Of a stretch of 64,000 bases of DNA, positions 53,721 through 64,000 are shown one piece after another. The stretch comes from Phlebopus portentosus. Taxonomy: Eukaryota > Basidiomycota > Agaricomycetes > Boletales > Boletinellaceae. Numbering within the stretch: position 1 is the stretch's first letter; each line of letters starts with the position of its first letter. The DNA lies in contig JAYXKI010000001.1 in assembly GCA_037892935.1 (NCBI GenBank), positions 1,116,001 through 1,180,000 on the forward strand, written 5' to 3'. The notes under the pieces are model-generated. The model was not told the origin of the DNA. It did not search any database and saw only the letters and a program-made list of their open reading frames with translations. The position numbers were made by a program, and so were the translations under genes.

Positions 53721-55794
53721 ATGTCTGTGCAGGAGGGGCGGCCCGCGCCCAATGTCGACGGAGACAAGCAGCCTGAAGATCGTGAAGGACCATCCTCTGA
53801 GGAACCTACAACTACGAAACGACCAAAAGCCCCGTACAGCGTGTTTTCTCGAAGGGAAAAATGGGCTGTAGTCTGTATGGGTGCATTTGCCAGTCTGTTC
53901 AGGTATGAGTACCTATCTGACAGTCAATGAAATTATTGAGCTTTTTATAGCCCTCTTACTGCAAATGTGTATCTTCCCGCGATACCGACGCTCAGCGAAC
54001 AGTTTCATGTTACTATAGAAGCCATCAATATAACAGTTACGGTATATATGATTATTCAAGGAATATGCGAGTCCAGGTTATTAATTTCACTCCCACGTCG
54101 GAGTACTGAGAGTTATTTATTTAGCTCCGACCCTCTGGGGTACGATAGCTGATCGTAAAGGACGGAGGCCCTCCTTTATCCTTTGCCTTTTAATTCTCGT
54201 ATTATCATGCGTTGGACTCGCTTTGACTCCGACTTCCGCGTATTGGTTACTTGTTCTCCTCCGGTGCGTCCAGGCCGCAGGTTCTGCAAGTACTGTCGCT
54301 CTCTGTAAGTTGATTGACCAGACTTATTTCAAATCTTTCCTGAAAAATGATGTGGAATAATATCAGCCGCAGGAGTGATCGCAGACATCATTCCTGCTGA
54401 AGAACGAGGCGGATACACTGGAATCGTAAACATCGGACCAATGGTAAGAATTCAGTTGTTGCTGATGGGCTTTCAGCTTCACGGACACATCCCTAGATCG
54501 GACCAGCCTTTGGGCCTGTCATAGGTGGTGTGCTGGCAGACAAATTAGGGTGGAGGTGAGTTGATATGATGCACACTTTATGAAATCTGTAGTCACCTCC
54601 CAACAGGGCTATCTTCTGGTTCCTTGCAATCGCCTCTGGGTCTTGCATGTTGCTGATAATTCTGTGGGCATTCCCATTCTCATGGTAATCAATTCTTACG
54701 ATATCTTCCAACGTTTTTAAAGTATATTCCCGGAAACGGTTCGCACCCAAGTCGGCAATGGATCAATACCTGCGCCAAGGTGGAATCGACCGCTTATTCC
54801 GATAATCGGACGGTCGACTCTCGATGCAGCAAGCGAGACACCTCCCCCGCGACCATTTCCTAATCCCTTTAGGTTCTTTACGGCCCCAGACTTGATGATT
54901 ATTCTTTTCAGTACTGCTGCCATCTACAGCACTTTCTATGCTGTCAGCGCAACAATCTCGTCCCTATTCAGTGACAAGTACAATTTCCTCAGTGAAACAA
55001 AGCTTGGATTATGTTACCTTAGGTTTGTTAGAGTTCGCTTCCATATATATTTTCTAGAAACTGAATTACGAGAAACTGAATTACGTCCAGCATTGGTGGC
55101 GGAGCCATCATCGGTACGGCGTCTGCAGGCCGACTTCTTGACTGGCAATATACGCGCGTAAAGCGAAAATACGAAATTTCCTTACGAACCGACTCAGAGA
55201 AGGACAGGGAGTCTGCAAGAATTTCAGACACAATGTCGTCTCTGAGCACGCACAGCGATTTTCCCATTGAGAAAGCTTGTCTGCAAACCCAGCATATTTG
55301 GATCATACTGTTCTCTATCTGCGTCATCGGGTACGGATGGTCGCTACAAGCAGACACTAGCATTGCCGTGCCACTTGTATTGCTGTTCTTCAGTGAGTGC
55401 TTATGATGCTGAAAGGCACGCATCTGAGACGATCACCATTATCCCAGTCGGATTTTCCATGGTTGCTGCGATGACATGTGTCCAGACAATCATCATCGAT
55501 CTCTTTCCATCACAAGGCTCGTCAGTGACCGCTACTGTACGTCGCCTTTATCATCCATGAGGCGTCCAAAAGTTGACATCTCGGAAGTTTAATCTAGTTC
55601 GCTGCCTCATAGGAGCTGGCTTTGTTGCCGCAATCACGCCCATCACAAACGCGATCGGTCCAGGATGGACATACACCCTGTGTGGAGGATTATGCTTCCT
55701 AATGTGGCCGGTGCTGCTCGTCGAGTTGAAATTCGGCCCAACCTGGAGAAAGAGAAGAGAAGAGAAGAGTCGTATTACAAAAGAATCTTCATGA
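53721..55794 (+). CDS. MFS transporter, DHA1-type drug:H+ antiporter family
   Basis: The spliced protein starts MSVQEGRPAPNVDGDKQPED (a hydrophilic N-terminus), then TM1 (WAVVCMGAFASLFS-PLTANVYLPAIPTLSEQF). The MFS motif A loop GTIADRKGRRPSFIL and antiporter motif C IGPAFGPVIGGVLADKLGWR are clear, as is VIADIIPAEERGGYTGI. The central cytosolic loop is KRKYEISLRTDSEKDRESAR. The last exon (55599 onward) ends WRKRREEKSRITKESS at 55794. Together this fits a 12-TM DHA1 exporter of fungi (multidrug or metabolite export at the plasma membrane). About seven introns; intron 2 seems to start with GC (54067, ATAT|GCGAGT). The specific substrate is unknown. The gene is on the same strand as gene-1 C, about 440 bp downstream. 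Confidence 0.88.
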
Positions 55795-58526
55795 ACATGA
55801 ATAGCGACGACATTTGCCTTGATGCTTTCCTCGTTCCTGTCAAAGACTGGCACATTTTTAGGATAGTTTATGTTAAATTAAATGGGTCATGATAGTTAGA
55901 TGTACGTACTTAAGTTACCCTGTGTTGAAGTTCTCTCGATGGAAGCATTAATTATTTGATGATGGTGGCGGAAGAAGAATGAAGCTTCTTAAGATCAGGC
56001 CCGGCACGGTAAACGTCACTCTAATTTATAGGGTCCGGTTATTAAGGCCTAACGCTCTTTGGCATGGCTGGAATCACTATGGCGTTGCGGCTGAGAATGG
56101 GTTCAAGAGCATCACTTTGAGATTGTGGACATCTGTCCATCGGTATATCAAACTTACATAAATAAAATAAGAACGAGCAGATATTGTTCGCCGATAGAAA
56201 GGAAATCGTCTCTCTCCGTACAATATCTTTCCCGACTTCCGCGGCATTTTTTCCACATGACTGTGAGGTAGCCCGCGAAAACACCCTTGGGGTCTGCGGT
56301 AGAGACAGCGTGACTTCCTTACTTTGAGAAGAGATCTGCCGGTGTTTAGTTCCGTTCATCCACGACATCGCTCGTACGATTTGTTCCATAAAGACGGAAC
56401 ACTCACAGGTAGGCAGAGGAAGGTTCAGCAACATGGCAAATGCTTCGGGCTGCGTGCATAGATCCACTATATTGGGCGGTGTTTGTCATTGCAAATATGA
56501 GCCACAATTAATGCATGCGAATCCCAAAGTGGGCCGATTGGGTGTTAGACGACGTTCCCTGGTGCCTCGGGCGTTGGGTGCCGTAACGAATTGGCTATGT
56601 CGAAGACGGTAAAAGAGATGCGCAACGAGGAAGTAGATTGCAAAAATATCGCCGGCAAAGGCGTCGAGAGGGAGGTGAAGATGGAGGTAGAGACCGGGGT
56701 GGAGAAGGACGGGGATCAAGTTATAGTTATGTAGGCAGAGGAGTGCCGCGTGACATCTCCACCCAGAACGGACCTATGTGGCAAGCGGGAGAAGTCCTTC
56801 TGCCTTCATCCTTGACTACAGTCCTTTCAGCAAACCAACATGTCGACTCTCAGCGGGCGGGATGTCACGTTGCTTTGTTTGCCGCCGTTCAACAGGGGTG
56901 ATCTGCGGCCAGTCCGCTACTGGACTGGAGTTACGCGACGAAAAGGTTGAGATGGAACCGAAGTTCTTCTTTTCTCTCATTATGATACCACCGAACGAAT
57001 AGAAATGCGCATGCCCGTCCTACTATCGCTCCACATTTCGATCTTTTCGTTCCCTTGATATACTACCGCCTGGTCTGGCGTCCCGGCGTGAGTTCGCTAT
57101 TGGGAAACCACTCTCGAGGGTGGTTGATGAGGGGGTTCGAGGAATGTCATGAAAGACGACAAAGTTAGGCAAAGAGCGTGTATGCCAGGTACGTCGACAT
57201 TGGCAGATCCTACACCAATTTAAATAGTAGTGACGACAGATATCAGAACGGGTCAAGACTGCAACGAGTAAAGCGATCTGATGAAACATTGCCTGAGTGC
57301 ATTCTTCTTGTCAGTACGTGATGCACAGACTGACTGCCAGTCCTCGGCGTCTGGATCGAAACGTGGGGCAATGGAGAAGGCGCAAATTAAACAGAAAGAT
57401 TAATAATAATATCTCTTCAGGCTCCTTCGTTTGACCCGCACAATAAGGTTATGTGAATGAAGTCGGTGAGGCTAAGTCATCGCCGCCAAATAGTCGGGTC
57501 TTGGCGCGTCGACTCGAAAGGAGCATCTCTACAACTGGTCAGGCATCTTCCCTCAGCATATCAGCATTTCTCGCCTGCATCTAACCTTGCGGCACTGCCG
57601 TGCCCACATTTGAAGCGTGCTTGCTGAGCAAGTATCGAGGGTTCGGTTCCAAAGACGGCCCTATGCATCCAAATTTACGTCTAAGGTGGTTCCCGACGTC
57701 CCGAAATAACATGCATGGGTCACGTGAGTAATCTCACCTTCGAATTTTATCGAAACATAATCTTCTTCGGATGGAATGTTAGCAGATTGGGATTGCGAAA
57801 GTGTCAAGGACGAACGAGATAAACATCCTTGTCGGATAAAACTGTCGGTTTTCAAGTCGAAATAGGCTTTCGTACGAAGAATGGGCGGTTCCGCGAGCGT
57901 CTACTGGCAACCTGCAGGTTTCTCAGCTTTGCTTCTACAAGCCTTTTTATCTCCAGAAGCCCAATTCGAGATTAGAGGTGCTGCGGCAGAGCCTCCTGTC
58001 CGTTCAGTTTGACGTGTCGCGAATTGGATCAAAGTGGGGCGTTCCACCTTTGTGCGAAGCTGAGCTAGGATCTTTAGCTGACTGAGTTCAACCGACAATG
58101 AGGAGCTGACGAAGGGTAAACTTAAGCTCACCGAATGAATGACGCGTAGCGCGGCGAGCATCGGATGGCGTGGGCAGGCTTCTATCATTCTAACTGAAAG
58201 CACAGACCCGGCCTATTTTTTGCACACGCACTACTTACAGTGCTCTTACGTGCACAACCGTATCGCCATGAATGCGAACCTACATCGTTGGGATCTGGGG
58301 CATGCCGTCATCCCTTCCGCTGATGGCATCCCCGTTCCTTGCTCTCCTCGTGAGCAAGCGAAACGAGGATCTTTACATTTTTGAGATTCGGCCAAAGCCC
58401 TAATAAAGGCGCTTTGTATCCCCTCTTCCTCCTTCTTCAGCTCCTAAAGAGCATAATCTTTGCCTTTTCAGCCTCTGCGCTATCTCTGAACCATTTATAT
58501 CACTCACTGGTTTTGCTGCCACTTCT
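55795..58526. other. 2.7 kb without a recognisable gene
   Basis: Only short ORFs occur. The longest is a minus-strand frame at 56042-56467 (141 codons, serine/cysteine-rich, no recognised domain). Others are 57901-58203 (minus, 100 codons) and arginine/glycine-rich plus-strand frames around 56640-56800. None shows convincing splice partners or family motifs. A tRNA-like ggttcggttcc near 57640 lacks a foldable cloverleaf. Repeats or degraded transposons cannot be excluded. Confidence 0.4.
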
Positions 58527-59214
58527 ATGGTCGTCGAGCAGCTCTCTGATTATCTGCCATTTCCGCCAGCGATGGACAAAGACCGGTGTGACGATCAGCG
58601 CAACGGCTACGACCAGCACGGAGTCTGTTTCTTACCAGCAGAAAATAAGAGCCAAGTGGCTGTTGAGGAACAGATGCCGGTTGACGTAGGCTACTTCCGC
58701 TTAAATGTCTGTCCTTAGAAGTATTGAGACTGAATGAGTTATTCGTGCAGGGAAATCAGTCTGCCCTTGAGGACGCCGAGCTCATCCTTGGACGTAACGT
58801 TGCCTTCGTGAGATTCGGAGTCTTTCCAGACCTGACTTGCATTCGCGTCATTCACATTCATTTTGCCTATTCTCGATAGTCCATCATTCCCAGCGACGAT
58901 TCGTTCGACGTGCAGGAGGTCGTCGAGACACTCTCCAACGCTCCGGCCAATAGCAACAGGTCGACAAATGCGACAACGACAATCTGCGTGCCGCGCAATA
59001 AGGTGGCCAGCTTCAGCGAGGTACGTACACGGCTTGTTTGTCCTTCCCCGGCGACCACCGCTTATTTGACAGTTATCATGCTCTTCAGGCGCTGCGGGAG
59101 CATCTCGTCCGACGTTCTAGACGTGTAGTCGAAAGGGCTGGCCGCATAGCCTTCTGGAGAGGGAAAGAACCTTTCATGCGGCCAGTTCTATCACGATCGC
59201 TGAGTCTTCCGTAA
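58527..59214 (+). CDS. Hypothetical protein, 160 aa, four exons
   Basis: Exons 58527-58685, 58751-58807, 58880-59020 and 59089-59214, all phase 0 with GT-AG introns, encode 53+19+47+41 residues. The protein begins MVVEQLSDYLPFPPAMDKDR, has a Cys pair in exon 1, an acidic middle (SALEDAELIL, SDDSFDVQEVVETL) and an Asn/Ser/Thr-rich stretch. It ends in a basic tail (ALREHLVRRSRRVVERAGRI, RPVLSRSLSLP). No domain recognised. The clean phase-0 splicing and a sensible stop support a real gene. It precedes CWC25 in convergent orientation. Confidence 0.6.
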
Positions 59215-59473
59215 TCCGTGTCGTTCGGTACTTGGAACATTCCAACGTAGTGGCATTCATTCACCTTCATTCCCGTTTCTCCCCCATTATTCCGAATACA
59301 TTTTCATTTGTTCTGCTACCGACTCTTTGTTTTTGCGCAGATTTGGGGGATTCCCTTTCTTTTCAACCGATTGAATGACGAGTCACAATCCATTTTAGCA
59401 TGCAGCCAGTTATCATTTAATCGCGGATGATATATAGAAATACAACGACAAATGGAATGATGATAAAACCATA

Positions 59474-60879
59474 TCAGTCAACATTGGCGACCAATCCACT
59501 CCTGCCTCTTCGAATTCTCTCCTCAATGCCCCCTGCACCACTGAATACTTTCTTCTGCTCCTGAGTCAAGAAGCTGCCCATACCTCCAGACCTTGCCCTC
59601 GCCTTCTCCTCGGCCTCTAGCTCCGCCTTTTCCTTAGCAAGAAGCCTTGATAGATGTTCCTTACGCTCGGCAGTGAGCGAGGAAGCATTAGCCGACATTG
59701 CGGCAAGGCGTGCCGCGCGTTCATCTACGGAAGTGGAATAGCCATTCGGAGCTTTCGGAGCACTTCGATCAGGGAGCGCGCGAGGCGGCGAAGACCCACG
59801 AGAGCGCTTGCTGTACGGGGGTGGCGTGAGGCTTCGATCGCGCTTCCTGTCGGTAACATCCGAGTGCCTGCGTCGTTCCTCAGAACTTGCAGTCTCATCT
59901 GAGTTGTAATAGCGTCTTGCACGGCCCCTTTCTGACCTATCATACGGGCTTCTGCTGCGGCGTCTCTCAATGTAATCGTTCCTTCCGTTATAGTCGTCCC
60001 GACGGCTTAGAGGACTTCTGCTCCTCGATCTGCGTCGCGGCTCAATGCTACGAGATCGACTCCCGTACCGATGGACTTTGCGAGGCGGAGAACGGGAATC
60101 GCGACGTCTCTCGTAACGATCCTCAGGCGAACGACTTCGTGAGTAACCCCTCTCATGGACACTATAATCGGCCGGATCGTCTTGTCGGTGTTTGTGTTTT
60201 TTCGACTTCTTATCTTTCTTGTCTTTCTTATCCTTATACTTCTTGTCCTTGTCCCTGATTCCTACCTTCTTCTGCATCTCCTTCAAGCGAAGTGGGTTAC
60301 TCATTAAAGCTTGATAAGCCGCTTGTTCTTGCTGCTTGATGGCGAGAAGAGGGTCTTCGCGAATTTTTGAGGCGACGTCACGAGCTGTGTTTGCATTTTG
60401 GACAGCAATGAAATTCTTATGCGCAGCGCCAACCTGGATAAGAGTGTATTAGTTTTACGTCAGAGAAGCTCAGAAAAGTGAAAACAGAACAACGGACCTT
60501 TTCATTCTCATCAGCGATGAGCAGCTTGTCTACCCGTTTCTTTCCTAGAAGATAGTCCTCCAGATCGTTCTTGTTTGCACTGGACCCTGTAGCAGGAGTA
60601 GCATACATCCACTCTAGCTTCTCTGTACGTTTTCGACCCGTGGATTCTTCTTGTAGCCGCTGCAGTTCCTGCATCTGACGTTCCTCCTCCTTTTCCTTTC
60701 GGAGCTGGTCAAGTTTCTTCTTCTCTTCAAGCTAGACAATAAGACATTAGACAAACTTCGTGTATGTGCATAAATAAGTTGAGACATACCGCTTTCTTCT
60801 CCTCGAGCCACACCCGCTCCTGATTCTTCATCAGGAGCGGATGCCACGACTTTTTCATGTTCAAGTCGCCTCCACCCAT
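59474..60879 (-). CDS. CWC25: Pre-mRNA splicing factor CWC25
   Basis: Exons 60879-60790, 60731-60498 and 60433-59474 join in frame. The N-terminus [20 protein letters not shown] followed by ERVWLEEKK is the family's diagnostic Cir_N-type helix. Next come [49 protein letters not shown] and [17 protein letters not shown]. The C-terminal half is a long RS/RD-rich low-complexity region, then [20 protein letters not shown] and [23 protein letters not shown]25 joins the activated spliceosome in the nucleus and is needed for step 1 of splicing. The N-terminal Gly-Gly-Gly-Asp start confirms the chosen ATG. Confidence 0.95.
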
Positions 60880-61226
60880 TTTGACAGATGTTCACAGACG
60901 AAACGGCGGTAAAGTAGTGAATTTGTTCCAAAGATATGTTTCTACTAAGTCCGAGAGCGAAAGGCGTTGGCAGACTTAGTGGCAGAAAGAAGAAGAGGTG
61001 AGTCGAGCAACGCGAACGATAGACTAGCGTGACGTGACCGTCTTTGTAACGCTGTGCTTCTACCCTAAATAGGATATTGAAGATCGATCGACGCGTGTCA
61101 GTGGCGACAACGCAACGAGACGACCCTTAAGGCTTCAAGTTGCAACTAATCTTCTTACTCGTACGAGCTCCTTCCACGTAGCATAATTTTGACTTCGGGA
61201 CAGTCACGTTTGCTTTGTTACACAAA
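60880..61226. promoter_or_regulatory. Divergent promoter region between CWC25 and the ion-transport gene
   Basis: About 350 bp between two divergent ATGs. There is no strong TATA box. A run of CG-rich motifs (gtgacgtgacc near 61030) and gaagatcgatcgacgcgtg near 61078 are visible. No ORF. Confidence 0.4.
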
Positions 61227-62319
61227 ATGAGCTCAAATAGGCAGCTGCCGCCAGATCTTGACGTGGACGAGCCGCTCGAAGATGCCGAGGCCAGCGAGCG
61301 GGAGCCCCTCCATCAATCCCAACCTGAGGTTACGCAACCAGAGTCCGTACGACTTCTTTCGTCACACTCATCATCCTCTGACGCTGCAGCATTCTGATGA
61401 TATATTCTCTCCGCTATGCGTTACCGCAGACCTACTCGTTCCCTCTATGCCCTCACGCGAAAAGAGATCACCCATGGGATTGCGAACCGGTTCGTCCACT
61501 CGCGGACGTACATATTCCTCTACCTCGGCATGGCCGCGCTGTCTATAACGACAGTCGTGCTTAGCCTTACCGACGGGTGTCCCGGGCTTGCGTTTTATAT
61601 TCTAGAAATCATCATCAACACCACCATGATCGCAGAAGTCAGCATCCGACTGGTGGCATTCGGGAGCGTACGTACTACGTATTTCCTTTTTCCTAGTCCG
61701 ATTATCGTGGGTATAACGAGTAACTGCGCTGACGTTTAAACTTGCTTGTCCATCCTTATAGAGGTTCTGGAAGTCGCCATTTAACATCCTAGACCTTGTC
61801 CTGACGTTCTTCTGCGTGATAACGGTCCTTACGATTGTCTTTGCCGGATGTGGGTCCACCAGTAAGGAAGAGGAACTGTTCGATACGCTACTTCTTGTGG
61901 TCCGAAACATGCTTCAATTTATTCGCTTAGCAGCAGTGATGCGGCAGTACGTATTTTTGAAGCCTATTATCTACCTTCATTCCGCGCTTTACTCGTTTCG
62001 TTTGCCTTTTTCGTTCTTCGCGTTTTCCTTGTTCTACCTTTTGATAAAAACTCCCTCCAGATCTGGTCAGTCGATCTTCTCTCGTCCTCGGCCAATTGAC
62101 TTGACCGCGGCGCGAAGAGCGGGATTCAGTTTGGACCTGGACCTGCCTGATGAAGCGGAAGAAGAGCTGTCGCGGCGACGGAGCCCGGTTCTATTCGATG
62201 CACATGGAAGAGATGAAGAAGAGGGCCTGGAACGGACACCACCTCCGAAACCAAATAAACCATCAGTGCCGCTCGTGGTGGATGATCGAGACCAAGAGGA
62301 CCTATGGGCGGGATTGTAA
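61227..62319 (+). CDS. Ion-transport (voltage-sensor-like, S1-S4) membrane protein
   Basis: Starts MSSNRQLPPDLDVDEPLEDA (acidic cytosolic N-terminus). The next exon gives PTRSLYALTRKEITHGIANR and segment S1 (YIFLYLGMAALSITTVVLSL), then S2 (LAFYILEIIINTTMIAEVSI) with the sensor-type acidic residue. A third exon reads RFWKSPFNILDLVLTFFCVI (S3) and an S4-like helix with spaced arginines (VRNMLQFIRLAAVMR). The C-terminal cytosolic tail is acidic/proline-rich (RRSPVLFDAHGRDEEEG). Only one set of four segments and no pore domain is visible, so it resembles Ion_trans voltage-sensor-only proteins of fungi. The splice after exon 1 is uncertain (donor near 61339-61347). Probable function: voltage-responsive membrane protein or proton/ion channel. 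Confidence 0.78.
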
Positions 62320-62637
62320 TGCTGCTTTCGAAACCATTTCAGGAGGCCGCCGACGTTCGTTTGAATGGACAGTCGTTGTATTCACATTTGCATCTTTTTT
62401 CGTTTCAAGTTCTTGCTATGCATTGATCTTTCGTTTCGTTCCCATCCTACAGCAACTTACTACTGCCACTACTACGTCACCACTTTCCATACGGATATCT
62501 TATAATAGTACGTCAGGAAGAGCACTTCTTCTATTGATCGTGTTTCAGCATCATCTTGCTTCTGTACTAGGTCGGAAGAAACACATTACGCACTCAACTC
62601 GGCGAATGAGGTATACATGAATTCCAAAACGGAACAA

Positions 62638-63345
62638 TCAGAATGTCTTGTAAACTTTGAAAGCGCGCCTCTCGGTATTCTTGTTGTTCTCCCAGACCTT
62701 CTTACGCCATGGCGTCGATATTGCAGCTTTGAATTCTTCGGCGTCGAAAAGACCAGGGCCAATGTCCTTATACTCGTGGACCGCCATGAACTTCGCGGGT
62801 TTCTTGTATTCCTGAACTTGCTGTTTGAGCGTGCCAGAGGCAGCTGCGTCGACGAGGTAGTAGCGGCGCGAGCGCAGCCATCCAGGAACCTTGGAGAGCA
62901 TCTCGGAGTGTTCCTCGTTGTACCACCTGTTCAGCTCGTCCTCGAAGTCGGGCTCCACGTCCATGGAAACGACGAGGACAATCATCCCTTCTTTGTTGCC
63001 CTTGAACTCTGGGCTGTCTATTTCTAGTGCCTCTTCGTTGAGCGTGTAGATACGCCGATCAAGAATTCCGATGCGCGACAAGACGCTTGCCTCGCGCTCG
63101 CTGCGCGTCTTGGCTAGAGCGGTGTATGCGTCTTCCTGGAGGAATTCAACTGACGAGAGGTCGTATATTGCACCCCAGGTAGGTTTCAGCCCGTCGGTCT
63201 GAATGAGACGCGTGGCGGAGAGGAATCCCGGGAGCGCGGTGCGCAACGGGATGTGTTCATTATCATACCAGTCGTTGTACTCGCCCTCTGAAAGCTGGTT
63301 GCCGACTTCGGAGAAGACGAGGAGGAGACCTTTGCCGGTGCTCAT
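62638..63345 (-). CDS. Two-repeat dimeric alpha-beta-barrel (EthD-like) protein, 235 aa
   Basis: Single-exon gene starting MSTGKGLLLVFSEVGNQLSE. Two ferredoxin-like repeats are visible: LLLVFSEV...EYNDWYDNEHIPLRTALPGF and MIVLVVSMDVEP...LNRWYNEEHSEMLSKVPGW. The shared W-Y-(D/N)-(N/E)-EH signature is typical of the EthD/DABB fold, and both repeats continue with a strand (ATRLIQTDG, SRRYYLVDA). Family members bind small aromatic or lipid-like ligands or act as monooxygenase-like or cyclase enzymes; the actual substrate is unknown. Cytosolic, no signal peptide. Confidence 0.82.
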   Translation of the reverse strand: MSTGKGLLLVFSEVGNQLSEGEYNDWYDNEHIPLRTALPGFLSATRLIQTDGLKPTWGAIYDLSSVEFLQEDAYTALAKTRSEREASVLSRIGILDRRIYTLNEEALEIDSPEFKGNKEGMIVLVVSMDVEPDFEDELNRWYNEEHSEMLSKVPGWLRSRRYYLVDAAASGTLKQQVQEYKKPAKFMAVHEYKDIGPGLFDAEEFKAAISTPWRKKVWENNKNTERRAFKVYKTF

Positions 63346-64000
63346 GACTGAAATTGTACGTCTGTGAGGTGGTCGTCGTTAGCTTGGAGCTGGGACGATG
63401 TACGTTATCGCTCGAGATGGCTGAGTAAGTGGTGAGACCATGGGACCATGAGAGTGCACAAAGTCGCAGAGAAGTTGTAATTATAGCAAACCGCAGAGCA
63501 AAACATAGCACATATGCGTTTTTTTTTCTTTCATTCAGTCTCAAATCCGATGAAGCCGAGCCCTTCTACGCGGACTTGTGTAAATGATATATATCGACAG
63601 GATGATGGGAATGCACAAGCGACAGAGATGCCGAGGGCGGAAGCAAACAATTCATCGGCGGAAGGTTCGCCATGTCCATCAGGTTCAGCTCATCAGAGAC
63701 TCTCGATAGAACAAAAGTCATGAGTAGAGTAGAGAAGAACTCCCAAGAAACGAGTGCGGCAAATATACTCCGAGGTTGGGCGTCCGCGGTGAAGTTTCCC
63801 TACTTGCCAATAAGCCCCGCCCTTGTCAGTAGATGAATTCCTTATGAACGAGCATTGCACTGGATGGATATGAAAGGCGAGTAGAGATGATCTGCATATG
63901 ACAATGATTGGGCTGAATAAGCTGATACGTCGATCGGTTCGGACAAAAAACTTTAAGAAACATGTCGCGTCGGCCCGATTTAAGGTTCGCTCGTAAGAGT
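63346..64000. other. Terminal 0.65 kb without a recognised gene
   Basis: This is the 5' region of the EthD-like gene followed by sequence with only short ORFs (for example 63514-63723). A T9 run with ctttc lies near 63520. No RNA gene or repeat is recognised. Confidence 0.4.

Noticed and set aside
55979..57289. Several 60-140 codon ORFs as genes
   Set aside because: No family motifs, no splice partners and overlapping frames on both strands; listed only as an unassigned interval.
57610..57690. Possible tRNA because of ggttcggttcc
   Set aside because: No matching acceptor or D arm could be folded around it.
1..64000. CRISPR arrays, bacterial operons or rRNA
   Set aside because: None seen; the sequence is a spliced eukaryotic (fungal) nuclear genome.

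Overview
The window looks like a chromosome segment of a filamentous basidiomycete, probably Agaricomycotina. Housekeeping genes (RPB2, SNX4, CWC25) are cut by many roughly 45-65 bp GT-AG introns. There are no bacterial signals. A chromodomain Ty3/gypsy element and a fungal non-LTR retrotransposon occupy the centre. Exon positions were read by eye from splice sites and conserved protein motifs.

Left conserved block (1-11.5 kb): the 3' part of an aromatic-acid-exporter-like membrane protein (+), SNX4/ATG24 (-), RPB2 (+) divergent from SNX4, and a lung-seven-TM (PTM1/GPR107-like) protein (-). A 169 bp terminal-inverted-repeat element lies between the last two.

Module array (11.7-24.5 kb): three tandem copies of a divergent pair. 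'Gene-1' (minus strand) is an unrecognised protein of 146-160 aa in four exons. 'Gene-2' (plus strand) is a long, poorly resolved, fast-diverging transcription unit. A fourth gene-1/gene-2 copy lies inverted at 50.5-53.3 kb. The four gene-1 copies keep open frames, an identical 66 bp last exon and almost identical internal exon lengths, although their sequences have diverged strongly. This is the best candidate here for an undescribed gene family.

Transposon island (24.5-50.5 kb): it sits between two inverted copies of the module, and both copies of gene-2 are cut at nearly the same position. The left half is a head-to-tail array of a two-ORF non-LTR element with a 5,727 bp period: one 5'-truncated copy, one complete copy and one 3'-truncated copy. 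The right half is a 12.65 kb minus-strand chromovirus with 1,605 bp LTRs. It carries gag, pol and a chromodomain, and also extra ORFs between the 5' LTR and gag and an intact 327-codon ORF inside the U3 of each LTR. A LINE ORF1 fragment in opposite orientation flanks its right end.

Right conserved block (53.3-64 kb): a DHA1-type MFS transporter (+), about 2.7 kb with no recognisable gene, a 160 aa hypothetical gene (+), CWC25 (-), a voltage-sensor-like ion-transport protein (+) divergent from CWC25, and a two-repeat dimeric alpha-beta-barrel (EthD-like) protein (-).
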